NCBI RefSeq assembly: GCF_020921035.1
Contig: NC_063150.1
Span: 30,861,826 to 30,925,825, forward strand
Direction of reading: 5' to 3'
Source: Rhodamnia argentea
Taxonomy: Eukaryota; Streptophyta; Magnoliopsida; Myrtales; Myrtaceae
Length of the DNA stretch: 64,000 nt
Shown: positions 22,902 through 33,610 of the stretch, piece after piece
Layout: every line of letters starts with the position of its first letter
Position numbering within the stretch: the stretch's first letter is position 1
Translations under genes and position numbers: made by a program
The notes under the pieces: model-generated
Seen by the model: the letters and a program-made list of their open reading frames with translations, nothing else
Told to the model about the DNA's origin: nothing
The model's database searches: none

Positions 22902-25259
22902 CGCGCAGACAATTTTTGGAAAAATTTGGCCAGAAGAGCTACATTGGACTTTCGCCCAAGGGTCTAGGACTAAAGTGGCAGAGTTGCAGAGTTTAGGACT
23001 AAATTAGTATCCATATAATAAGTTTGTGGCTAATTGGACAAATTCCCCACCGTCTCTTGAATGAGAACCCTCGACCATCTATGCGAGGGACAATGGTGTT
23101 TTTTTTTTTTTTTGGGGGGGTCTAAAAGGGATAATGTTTAGGAGTGAATTGACAAAACTGTAATAATTTCAGGATATTGTGGACAGTTTCTCTAGTAGTA
23201 AATTAAACAACATGAATCGTTATTGTTGAGGATTCATTAACACCAAATTTGAGAAATACACAAAAGTACCAAACCAAAGTGATGTTGATGTATTGGTTGT
23301 GCCTAAAATGCACCAACACACACTACTTTGCATTAGCATACACACATGTAAAAAAAAAAAAAGAGAAATGAAATCATGTAGAATTTACTTCCTTATGTAC
23401 AAAATTTCAAGGGGTGCACTCTCTGCTGCAAACATTAAGATTTGTGGGGATCTCACTCTTTATTAATGTCAGTCTTTATTATTGTAAATTAGTTAAATGC
23501 CAGAACTAATCTGGCTTGCCCAAGTCAATAATCTCTTGGCATCCTAGGGCAAAAGTCCTGATTGGGTTTGAACTTTGCAAAATTAGATGGAACATAATGA
23601 ATTTTGGTTTAAGGTTCTTGTCCCCCAAATAAAAATAGCTGTTGACCCACCAGCAGAGTGTAAGCTTGCAAAAAACCCTCAATTAGCCAAAAAAAAAAAA
23701 AGGAAAAAGTTTAATTGAAGCCATGGTAATGGCCGTCCCATAATGAAAATACAAAAGAACATCCAGTATTTTACAATGCCACCGCTGCCATCATTTCTTA
23801 TAATGAATCATGATGCAAGAAAGTGTCGCCTTTATGAATAATTTAAGTAGGCAGGACTTAGAATTCTATCTTGTTTTTTTTTTTTTTTTTTTGGTCTTTT
23901 TTATGTAACTGGTGTTGGTCAGAAAACAATAATCTTGGATGGACTCATTTTTCAACTTCCATCATAATTCAAATTTCATCATTTGACATTTGTCCTATGT
24001 TTTTTTCCCAATTTCACTGCATCCCTTTTGCTTACATACCTAACTTGGAACTATAGTACATAGAGAAAAAAAAATTAGATTTGAGAATAGAATGTCTTTG
24101 CCGTAACCTGTCTAAGTAATCTACTACAAAATCTGTGAAGTTGGTTTAGTGTCGAGTTAAAAAAAAATTGCAAGTGTGGATAAGGTGCATGGTTTCAAGT
24201 TTCGGCTCGAGTCGTAACTTTTATCCGATGTGTGAAATTAAGTAGATGTATCATTAATCAAAATTTATATATTTATTCAAAAAAACAATGCAAAAGGTAG
24301 ATCATAAAATGACCCTCGTAGGCTAGGAAAAGCTCGACTCTAGGAGAAGCATACCATACATTAGTCTCTGTCGATTTATCTATCCTTATTCGTTGGTGAT
24401 ATTATTCTACTTCCCGTGCAAAGAGCAAGTTCTCAGACTCTCCATTTTACCATTTAGAGAGGAAAATGCACAAAATTTGTTTGTCATTGCTGGGAAATCT
24501 TCTGTTAGCCCCGCACTGAAATTAGTACGGGTGATCGGTTTTCGGTCCGATCCGGTCCCATCCAGGAACCAAACTAGACAGGAAGGACTGGTTCCCAGTT
24601 TCTCGAACCATGAATCGGGCCGGATGATCTTAGAACTGGACTATCTACTCTGATTCGATTATCGGGCGGTCGAATGAAATCGGGGAATTATTGTTAGGAG
24701 CAAGCAACGGACTTTAATTTTAATATGTTAATTAAAACTACATTTGCATTTAAGAAATAACAAATAAATAAAACACAATAAGTCGGGTCCTGGTAGTTTG
24801 ATTCCTTCTGAAACTAGGAATCGAATTGGCACCTTTAGGAATTGGACCAAATCGGTAAAAAATTAAATAAAAAATAATTGGTCCGGTCTGGGCGGTCTGG
24901 TTCTCTCCGGAATGGGGCATTGAATTGACTTCTTTGAGAATCGGATCAAATCGGGTGATTCAGTCCAATCCCAAAGATTTTTAATTTTGTCAGTCCGTCT
25001 TGCTCACTTTTAAAAATCGAAAGGGTCAGTTAAGAAAGAGAGTTCAAAGAGGCGTAATGCGTCGAGCAAACAAAGAAGGGGGAAGAGAAAATGACCTTCA
25101 CGGGAGCCAGCCAAGAAGAGCCAAATCCATTTGTCATGTTCCCTTTCGTGTTCATGGGGCTGGGTGGCCGTTTGGCTTCTCTATGTTTTGCTTCATGAAT
25201 TTGACATAAATGAACTTGCGAAAAAGCAAAAAAATACTTTGCCCTTTAGCTCTGACCTT

Positions 25260-25262
<3 letters not shown>
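22902..25262. other. Non-coding part of unit 1 upstream of the WNK promoter copy
   Basis: No gene is supported. It contains a short MITE-like motif (GTTTAGGACTAAATTAG near 22991) and a degenerate GGTCCGG-rich segment at about 24528-24995 that resembles the hAT-like elements elsewhere. Further upstream are plain AT-rich stretches. Confidence 0.45.

Positions 25263-25301
<39 letters not shown>
25263..25301. repeat. CT microsatellite in duplicated WNK leader, unit 1
   Basis: (CT) run in the stretch upstream of the duplicated WNK first exon, longer than the matching run in unit 2 (about 41478-41505). A second short CT run follows at about 25336-25350. Confidence 0.85.
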
Positions 25302-25304
<3 letters not shown>

Positions 25305-25541
25305 ATAGCCGGTCGAGTCGATCATTCGCATGTCTATCTCTCTCTCTCTCTAACCAAAAGTTCCTAGAAAGCAATAATTTCTGCATGATAAACTGCCTTT
25401 TTCTCTTGGACCAAAAAAAAAAAACTGCCTTTTTCTCTTGCATATCCTTGGCGTGTCAGGAAAATTAGAAGGGAGAAGCTTCAAGGACAGAAGCTGCAAA
25501 AAAAAAAAAAGGGAGAGACCTTTGGACTTGGAGATTGGAGA

Positions 25542-25616
25542 ATGAATGGTCTCACGCAAATCGAGCCAGACCCCTCTGAGTTTGTAGAAGTTGATCCCAC
25601 TGGAAGATATGGCAGA
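25542..25616 (+). pseudogene. Orphan duplicated first exon of the WNK kinase gene
   Basis: These 75 bases (25 codons, [20 protein letters not shown] then GRYGR) are identical by eye to the first exon of the complete WNK gene at 41713-41787, including the GTACTC donor and the intron sequence up to 25680. The upstream leader is also duplicated. No exon 2 follows locally, because unit 1 ends 64 bp into the intron. Alone it cannot encode a kinase. It could still be used as a distal alternative first exon if transcripts spliced across about 16 kb to exon 2 at 41884; that is speculation. Identity here, while flanks differ by scattered changes, may reflect constraint, gene conversion or chance. Confidence 0.9.
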
Positions 25617-25747
25617 GTACTCCAGATTCCCTCTCTCCCCGTCTGTTAAATCAGAATCTGTGTTTAATCGTCTAGATTGAAATTTTGCTGGTTAGCTAGA
25701 TGAGTTAGGATACATGTAGGTACAACTTCTATGCTAGGTCTCCGAAC

Positions 25748-26001
25748 TCATGGGTTGGGCATCTCAAGTCGATACCCACCCATGAGGATTTTGCAGATGG
25801 ACGGTCTCTCGATGGCCCGCTTCAGGGTTAGAAGGAAAGCTTCTTTCATGCGCTCAGTCCATTCAAGATCGATGTAATCGAAAAATTCGATCAGATCGAA
25901 AATCGACAAGAGATCTCGAGATTCACCCGCCGATTTCAATTCATATGGAGCTCTCATGAACTTGATGACCGAGTCGCCGAAGCAAAATCCTGATTCGGAC
26001 C
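25748..26001 (-). pseudogene. Decayed protein-coding remnant, unit 2 copy
   Basis: The minus-strand frame reads GFCFGDSVIKFMRAPYELK, then LLSIFDLIEFFDYIDLEWTE and MKEAFLLTLKRAIERPSICK, ending at a stop at 25748. It looks like real, charged, helical protein rather than random translation, and is better preserved than its unit 1 copy. I do not recognise the family and see no start, promoter or neighbouring exons, so a gene fragment is the likeliest reading. Confidence 0.35.
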
Positions 26002-26444
26002 ATTAAATTCAGGAGTCTAATGGATACTCACATGGAACTTGGCCCATCAAGATCGTCAAGGATGCTAAAACCCAACCAAAAAGTGAGGAAAAGAAACTTA
26101 AAAGATGCTGCATCACTTGCCCTGTTTCTTCAGTCAAACAGATATTTCTTCAAGGAGACAAACAAACCTGATCAGTTTGACGTTCCTGGAACACGGCCGA
26201 GCCAAATCATATGTCCAGGAAGAGAATTATGGGTTACATCATATGTCAGCATTGTACTCTGTCAAACATACTTTCCTTTCCTTAACGTTATTTCCAACGT
26301 TGCCCTGATATGCTCGCGTCTGGTGGAACGGATGCAGCACGAGAAAAACGGGATTCCCTCCCACGTGATCTCGCCTTGTGTAAACCGTCGTCTCCACGCA
26401 TTAGAAATATCAGGAAGGAGTCAAAATTTGTCCAAAAAGTCATA

Positions 26445-26775
26445 CAGCGACCAATTTAGTTCGTAAATATTTTAATTAGGCCAATTTAGTCCCAAGTATT
26501 TTGATGATTTTTCAATTTAGTCATAAATCTTTTAATTATGTCAATTCAGTTTTAAATATTTTAGAGTTTTTGCTAATTTCGTCCTAAACCTATTATCTAG
26601 ATAATTGTATGAAAGGACTGCATCAACAAATGATCAAAATATTTAGGACTAAATTGGTACAATTGAAAGATTCATGAATAAATTAGCGAATCGTCAAAAA
26701 ATTTAGGACTAAATTGATACGATTGAAAGATGTAGAACCGAATTGACCGCCATACAATATGTTTAGGACATTTTA
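26445..26775. mobile_element. MITE-like inverted-repeat element, unit 2 copy of 15105
   Basis: Same foldback arrangement as in unit 1, with CCAATTTAGTCCC at the left and TTAGGACTAAATTGG-type motifs at the right. It differs from the unit 1 copy by scattered substitutions. Confidence 0.5.
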
Positions 26776-28579
26776 GAGAAAAGTTCAACCGTGGACTTCC
26801 AAGCCCTAGAGATTTGCAAGATTAAGCATGTTTCTTGCTTTCTTTATTTAATTATATATGTTTTTTAAATTTTCGTTTTGAAGTTTTGGTGGGTCGCACA
26901 AGTTTAATTTAATTTATAATCATGCGCTGCACAATGTGGAATGGCTCTCGACATTGTCAAATTATGCCAACTAATTAATTGAGGATAATATTCAAAACAA
27001 TGTCAGTCGTATCTTGCTAAATCTTTTTGAATCGGACATTAAAGAAGACGGGGGTGTGAAAAGACCTTAGGTGGAATCCTAAGTCGATAAGTAGTGATTT
27101 TCTCGTAATGACAGTCGCAAACGACTTGTATCGAAATGATTTTAGGACATGGACTGCATCGCGATGGGGAAATACTTTTCACATTTGTTAATCCACCCCT
27201 CATCGGGCGCATTGTCGGACTGGTGTCTCGACAGGTCCGATCGACCTAAGCCCGCCGACCCGCCGGGCACTTTGACCTCACCAGGGGGTCGTCGGCTCCT
27301 CCCCTCGCGTCCCCTCTCTCTTCTCTCTCCAGGGCGAGTTCCGCCGGAAAGCCTACACATGCACAGACACACGATGGACAACGCCACATGCGAGGGCGCC
27401 GAGGTTAGGTGGGGGCGTGGAGAGAGAAGGGATGATGCGATCGGCTTTCGGGTCATAATTGCTCTAGCGAATAACAAAATAAAATAGATTGGAGATGGAA
27501 GAAAGAAGAAGAAACATGCCGTCGGCGCATGTGGACGAGAAAGTGGCGGGTTCAACGAAAGGAAACCCCGACCCACGAACCCTCCCATTCGTCCCAACCA
27601 TTTAATAAGCGCCAACCTGTACGGACCAAATATCTTCTTCCTCTTCTTTTCCCTATTTTAACTCGAGAAACATGACGCGGAAACCCCCCTTCGACCAAAA
27701 AAAAAAGTCAAAGAAAACCCACTTTTCTTTTTCCGTCAAATAAGAAAAGTAGATTTTCTCTTTTTTTTGTCTGCCTCTTTTTAAAGCACAGGAGTCGATC
27801 CCGCATTTATGATATTAATGTCCCCCACCCTCTAGTCATTTTATCAGTAGGATCGCATGCCTATGGGCAAATAGATTTTCTTTAAACGACAATTTTTGGG
27901 ACTATACTATGTGGAAAACGAAACATCATGTGGGATCCATTTGTTTGACGAAAAATGAGTGATTTGAAAAATATTTTTATGAAATTGATCGCTCATCTTG
28001 CTTTAAATAATTAGCATTTTTATAGACAATGAAATATTCTTCTTCTATTCGTTGTTCTAAGCGATACAAACAATCATTTTTAATATAATTTTTTAGAGAC
28101 CATACATTTTTCGCGAAACAAACGGAATCGTAAAATCGTTGAAATGTTCTCTTTGTGACCCTCGCTCATAATTTTGTGAGAACCTAAATATGGTTTGCTT
28201 TTATACATCTTTTCAGTATAATTTTCATTTAAAAAAGTAATTTCTTTATTTAAATAACCCGAAACAAAGGAGGTCTCTAGAAATTTGATGTGAAAAGATA
28301 ATTTTCTTTTGGAAAATGTACTGCAGCCTAAAAATCGGATCGGACAACTTGGGGGTTGCTCCGATGGCCACCCTTACCACTTGGAAAGGGTGAAGGTGGT
28401 GAGTTCAATTTCCCACCTTCTCAAGAGGGTTGGGGTGGGGACGTTGTGAGTGAAGGAGTAGGATTTAGCAATCTGTACATAACTCATAACGCTCACAATA
28501 AAATAAAATATGATAAGATAGAACTAGATAAAAAAAAACATATTGGATCTTATTCTTAATTTTAATATTTAATTGTATA
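26776..28579. other. Non-coding part of unit 2 before the CACTA element
   Basis: No supported gene. The 157-codon minus frame at 27142-27615 corresponds to the frame rejected in unit 1 and diverges from it by frame shifts. About 77 bases (roughly 27646-27722) are present here and missing in unit 1, between short TTCTTTT repeats. Confidence 0.45.
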
Positions 28580-28599
28580 GAACACTACAAAAAAAACAC

Positions 28600-29370
28600 G
28601 GTTTTTGCCACGAAAATTTGGGCAAAATTTGTCGCTAATGATTTTTTAGACGAATTTTGCCACACAAAAAAAAAAATCGTGGCTAATACGGCGTCGCAAA
28701 AATTAGCGACGAGAAAATGACATTTCGTCGCTAATTTGCGACAAATGTAGTTCGTCACCAATTTGCGACAAAATTCTATTGTCACCGATTTGCAATGACA
28801 TTTGCGACAAATTTAGTTCGTCGCAAATTTGTGACGAAATTAAGTTTTTTGTCGCTAATTAGCGACGAACTTTGCGACGAATAAATAATGCATTACCAAT
28901 TCGTTGTGGCAATTTAGCGACGAAAAATTAATATTCGTCGCAAATTTGCGACGAACTTTATTCGTTGTAAATTAGCGACGAAAAGTATTCATCACTAATT
29001 TGAATTTGCGACGAATCAAGTTCGTCGCAAATTTCATCGATAATTTAATTTGTGATGAATGTGTTCGTCGCTAATTTGCAACGAATTTTTCGGTGTCAGA
29101 TTAACGACGAATTCTGTTCATAGGAAATATCATCACATTAGCGACGAATTTATAAATAATTTAGCGACGAATTTTGTGACGACACCTTTGGCAACGAATT
29201 TTGCTACAAATGTTATTTAGTGATAAAGTTTTATTAATTATTTGGCGATGAATTTTGCGACGAATATTGTATTAAACGACGAGATTTTGTTTTTGTCATA
29301 CGTTTTTAGCGGCGAATTTTGCAATGAATATCGTTCAGCGACAACTTTTGGCGACGAGTTTTGCGATAAG
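28600..29370. repeat. Left GCGACGAA/TTCGTCGC dyad array of the CACTA element
   Basis: Many copies of the octamer GCGACGAA and its complement TTCGTCGC, often joined through TAA or AATTT spacers so that neighbouring copies face each other. In CACTA elements subterminal repeats bind the element's own protein; that role is inferred. The copies become more diverged toward 29100-29370. Confidence 0.85.
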
Positions 29371-30235
29371 ATTGCAGCGGGTCGAGGGAGTCCCTGGGCT
29401 GAGGTGGATGGCGACGGGGCTGGCGAGCTGGACGGTGGCGGAGGGGGTGGGTCTTAGCTGGAGCAGGGGGCATCGCGGGCAGAGGAGGAGCAGAGCAGGA
29501 GGGTAGTCGGGGTGCCGGGACAAAGAGAGGGAGAGAGACCGAGAGATGGAGATGGAGGTTGGGGGCTTGGGCTTGGGCTCGGGCTCGGGGCGAACGGTTG
29601 GAGGGACGACGACGAGGCCGACGGTGATTGGAGGAGGCGGCAGGTGGTGGCGTCGGTGGTCAGCTGGAGGCTGGTAGAGCAGCAGTGGAACAAAGGAGGA
29701 GGGCGAAGTGTCGTGGGTCTAGCGGCTTGCGAGGCTGGCGGGGCGAGCTTGGCGGGCTCGTGGGGCTCACGGGATGATGGAATGGCGCGGCGATGGTGCA
29801 GTTGGAGGTGGTGGTTGCAGGCTGTGGGCATTGGGGCCTGAGTTGTGGGGAACAGAGAGGCGGTGGGGTGGAGGTCGACGACGGCTACGCCGGGCTGGCA
29901 GGCGAGCGGCGACGGTTGCAACGGCGGGGTGACGACGAAGGCGGGTGGTGGTCAGCTGGAGGTTGGCGTCGGCTAGGGGGGCTGCCGAATGAAGAAGAAG
30001 AAGAAGAAGATGATGATGATGATGATGAACAGGGGGGAAGGGGGGTCTGTTCGCACAAAGAGGAGGAAGAGAGAAGGTGAGTGGTCGGAAGAGAGAGAAG
30101 GACGAAGTGAGAGAAGGTGAGTGGGGTTATGTGGGGGAAATTGAATGCTGTGGAGAGCGGAATGATACAAAGGGGGCGGGAGAGTTTATTGAATGGGTTA
30201 GGCGGGAGGAGAGAGTGGGATCGCTAAATTTCAAA
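29371..30235. other. GC-rich core segment inside the CACTA element
   Basis: An abrupt GC-rich block. Its minus-strand 155-codon frame (29454-29921) is Pro/Ser/Ala low complexity with no domain, so I do not call it a gene. The right part holds a GAA-GAT trinucleotide run at about 29989-30027 and AG-rich sequence. It could be captured host DNA, perhaps from a promoter or first exon; the source is unknown. Confidence 0.5.
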
Positions 30236-31250
30236 GCTCCCTAAAAAATTTAGTAACGAAATAAAGTCCTTCGTCGCTAATTAGCGACGAAACACATAAT
30301 TTCGTCACTAATTAGCGATGAAAACATAATTTCGTTGTTAATTTAAAAAAAAACAAATAAATTTGCGACGAAAGATGAAATTCGTCGCAAAATTTGCGAC
30401 GAATTCTCATTTCGTCGTAAATTACTGATATAAATTCAATAAAAAAGAAAAAAAATAATTTGCGACGAAATGTATTATTTCGTCGCAAATTTAGCGACGA
30501 ACATTGTTTTTTCGTCGCTAAATTTAAGAAAATTCAAATAAAAATAAATATTTAGCGACGAATTTTACATTTCGTCGCTAAATAAATTTAAATAAAATAA
30601 GATTTAGTGACGAAAATGAAATATTCATCGCTGATTAGCGACGAAAAAAATATTTCGTCGCTAATTTAATTTTTTATTTATTCTGTTTATTATTAAATAT
30701 TTTCTTTCTATTTTTATTTTTAAAAAGAAAATATAATTCAAAATAAAATATTCAAATTAGCAATATTTTTAATTCGTCACTAAATTTGCGACGAAAAGCT
30801 CTTGTGGTCGCTAATTTGTGACGAAATATGAGTTTCGTCGCTAATTAGCGATCATTTTGCAAGTATTTGCCCTAGTTAGCGACGAAAATTTTTATTGTTG
30901 CTATTTTCGTCGCAAATTAGTGATGAATAGAATTTTCATCGCTAAATTAGCGATGAATAGAATTTTCGTCTCTAAATTAGTGTGCAAATTAGCGACAAAA
31001 ATGCTATTCGTCGCTAAATTAGCGACGGAATTTTTTTTCGTTGCTAATTCACCGACGAAAACGAATTTCGTCGCTAATTTAGTGTGACCAATTTAGCGAC
31101 GAAAAATGCAATTCATCCCTAAATTAGCGACGAAAAAGTATTCGTTGCCAAATTAGCAACAAATTTCATTTTTCGTCCCTAATTTAGCGACGAAGTGCAT
31201 TTTTCGTCCCTAAATTAGCGACGAATTGGCTTGTCCGTTGCTAAAATGAA
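30236..31250. repeat. Middle GCGACGAA/TTCGTCGC dyad array
   Basis: Dense array with the clearest palindromes. One at 30270-30291 is a perfect 22-bp palindrome made of TTCGTCGC, the centre TAATTA and GCGACGAA. AT-rich spacers (for example 30420-30460 and 30660-30770) separate clusters. Short frames across it are only translations of the repeat. Confidence 0.9.
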
Positions 31251-31259
31251 AAAGAAACG

Positions 31260-31455
31260 AAATGAAAAAACGATTGATTGCTCTTCATTTTTGCTTATTG
31301 ATGAAGAAACAAAACGAAAAACGAAGGAACGCTTTCTACTTTAGGAAAAAGAAACGAAGCTATTCGGGAACAGAAGGAACGCTTTCTACTTCGGGAACAA
31401 GGATAATAGAAATAAATAAATTGATCGCTCTTCATTTTTGCTTATTAATGTAATC
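31260..31455. repeat. Imperfect direct repeat in the AT-rich core of the CACTA element
   Basis: The phrase GCTCTTCATTTTTGCTTATT occurs at about 31278 and again at about 31427, and GGAACGCTTTCTACTT occurs twice between them. Composition is organelle-like, and a plastid or mitochondrial origin was suspected but not identified. Confidence 0.5.
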
Positions 31456-31635
31456 TTTACTTAATCAATAATATATTCAGTTTTTTTAATTTAAATAATA
31501 TTCGCTCTATTTTCATTTTCTATTAAAAAGAATGACTATAAATTAATAGAAAATAGAATATAAGAAATAACATAAATAAGCTAACCTAAATGACGTATTA
31601 TAGGCGTTTCTTATTTAAATCATTCACGGTTTGAA

Positions 31636-31962
31636 GAAAGAAAGAATCCCAAAGAACCAATCTTTCTTTTATTTGTTGAATCTCTCTTTGAATGATCAAT
31701 GTGTGATATTCCGAATCCTCGTTACTAATAGAATTGAAATGATCTCTGGATTGATCGGAAAATCCTTTCAATTGGCTAGAATCCGTTACTTGAACGAAAC
31801 TAGATCTTGTATAATCATATTAAATATTTGATTATACATTCCTTACCTTGCTAAAAAACTGATCCTTGTTTACAAACCACACATTGTATTACCAAATCCA
31901 ATTATCTCTCGATATGTTCCACAAAAAATCCGACTCGGGTAGATTCTTCCCCCAACTAACGT
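31636..31962 (-). pseudogene. ycf2: Plastid ycf2 fragment inside the CACTA element
   Basis: Minus-strand translation follows the plastid Ycf2 protein in order: SWGKNLPESDFLWNISRDNW, then NVWFVNKDQFFSKV, then [14 protein letters not shown], then [18 protein letters not shown] and [15 protein letters not shown]. In-frame stops (for example after NWIW) show that it is dead. Ycf2 belongs to a large plastid membrane ATPase/import complex; this piece is roughly a hundred residues of a protein more than two thousand long. It is nuclear plastid DNA nested in, or captured by, the transposon. Confidence 0.85.
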
Positions 31963-32390
31963 CTTTCTTAAGCTTTCATGATATTTTATTAGTCAAAATA
32001 CAAAAGAAATAAATTTTCCCAATTTTGAAAAAAACTTCATTTTTTATGATAATGTTTTTGAAAAATTCATTAATTGATTTAAAACATCTCTTATTTGTTG
32101 ATAGTATCTTATCCATCTTAGAAGAAAGAATCGAATGATTTGATTTTTCTGAATGACACGATTACAGTATATATTTATGGAGATTTAATATTATGCAAAG
32201 CAAATCGTTTTCGAATAGATCCTTACTCTACTCTATTTAGTATCTCATCAAAGGTGAATATTTTTCTAAGCTATATTTTATCAAAAAAATTGACCTCTAT
32301 TTTTTGTTTGTTCACTAATTTATATATGTAATAAATATAAAAAAAAGGTTCTAATAAACATGGAAAAAAAATATAAATTAAGGATAGTAA
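31963..32390. other. AT-rich segment next to the ycf2 fragment, unassigned
   Basis: Very AT-rich, with codon-like texture in places but many stops on both strands. It may be further organellar DNA joined to the ycf2 piece. I could not name a gene. Confidence 0.3.
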
Positions 32391-33610
32391 TTAGCTACAA
32401 AATTGTTAGTCGTCGCTAATTAGCCTCGAAAACTGTCGTTCGTCGCAAATTAGCGATGAACGACAATTTTCGTCACTAATTTGCAAGAAGAGAATTTCCG
32501 ACGAAAATCGTGGTTCGTCGCTAAATGCTTACCAACAAATTTGCGACGAAATTTGGTTTTCATCACTAATTGCTCAATAGGAGGTTAGCGACGAAAAACA
32601 TTGTTCGTCGCTAATTATTTTTTCATTTTTATTTTTATTTAAATCATATTAGCGACGAATAATACATTTCGTCGCTACATTCACGACGAAAATAGTGATT
32701 CGTCGCTAAATTGAACATTTTCTTTCTTATTTTTTATTTCTATCATATTAGTGACAAATAATACATTTCGTCGCTAAATTAGCGACGGCAATAGCGATTC
32801 GTCGCTAATTTTAATATTTTCTTTGTTATTTTTATTCATAGTGCTAATTTTGCGACGAAAATAATAGTTCGTCACTAAATTGAATATATTTTTTATTATA
32901 TTTCTATCATATTAGCGATGAAAACCATGATTCGTCGCTACATAGTGCTAATTTTGCGACGAAATCAATGTTCGTCGCTAAATGCTCAATAGGAGGTTAG
33001 TGACGAAAAACACTATTCGTCACTAATTATTTTTATTATTATTTATTTATATCGTATTAGCGACAAAAAATACATTTCGTAGCTAAATTAGCGATGAAAA
33101 TATTTATTCGTTGCTAATTTTAATTTTTTTTCTTTATTATTTTTATTCGTAGTGCTAAGTTTGTGACGGAAATAATAGTTCATCGCTAACTTTTAAGAAA
33201 AGAATTTGCGACGAAAAAAAACATTCGTCGCTAATTAGCCACGAAATGTGGACTTTCGTCGCTAATTGGTGACGAATCCTATTTTCGTCGCAAAGGATAT
33301 AGCGACGAATAATATTTCCATGGCCGTTTTAGTTGCTAATGTGCGACGAAATTTTTTTGTGGCTATTTTCGTCGCAAATTAGCGACAAAATATTTTTGGT
33401 GGTTATTTTCGTTGCAAATTAGCTACGAAAAATATTTCGTGGCCATTTTCGTCGCAAATTAGTGACGAAATTTTTTTCCGTCGCTAATTAGCGACGATTT
33501 GTTTCGTTGCTAATTTCGTCGCAAATAGCGACGAATCTTGCTTTTGTCGCTATTTTCGTCGGAAATTAGTGACGAATTTTTTTCGTCGCAAATTTTTCGT
33601 GGCTAAATCC
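32391..33610. repeat. Right GCGACGAA/TTCGTCGC dyad array of the CACTA element
   Basis: Longest array of the octamer in both orientations, running to within about 20 bp of the right end. Spacers such as TTTTTATTTTTATTT recur between blocks, so the array also has a longer imperfect periodicity (for example the AATAGGAGGTTAG phrase at about 32575 and again near 32988). Confidence 0.88.

Larger units (their letters stand above)
14289..25680 (+). repeat. Tandem duplication unit 1 (11.4 kb)
   Basis: Sequence from 14289 recurs in the same order and orientation from 25681. Easily checked pairs are 14339/25735, 16117/27494, 17586/34047, 20211/36280, 21344/37405, 22660/38759, 24393/40607 and 25542/41713. 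Unit 1 ends at 25680, inside a copy of WNK intron 1, and unit 2 starts in the next base. The left border (ATTGA then AATTTTGCTGG), the junction and the right border (ATTGA then GAGATTGA) share the pentamer ATTGA, which suggests joining through 5-bp microhomology. Confidence 0.95.

Noticed and set aside
29454..29921. 155-codon minus frame in the CACTA core as a captured gene or transposase
   Set aside because: Low-complexity Pro/Ser/Ala sequence of a GC-rich block; no transposase motif, start context or intron.
28600..33610. CRISPR array
   Set aside because: The octamers occur in both orientations with irregular spacing and no unique spacers, inside a plant CACTA element.
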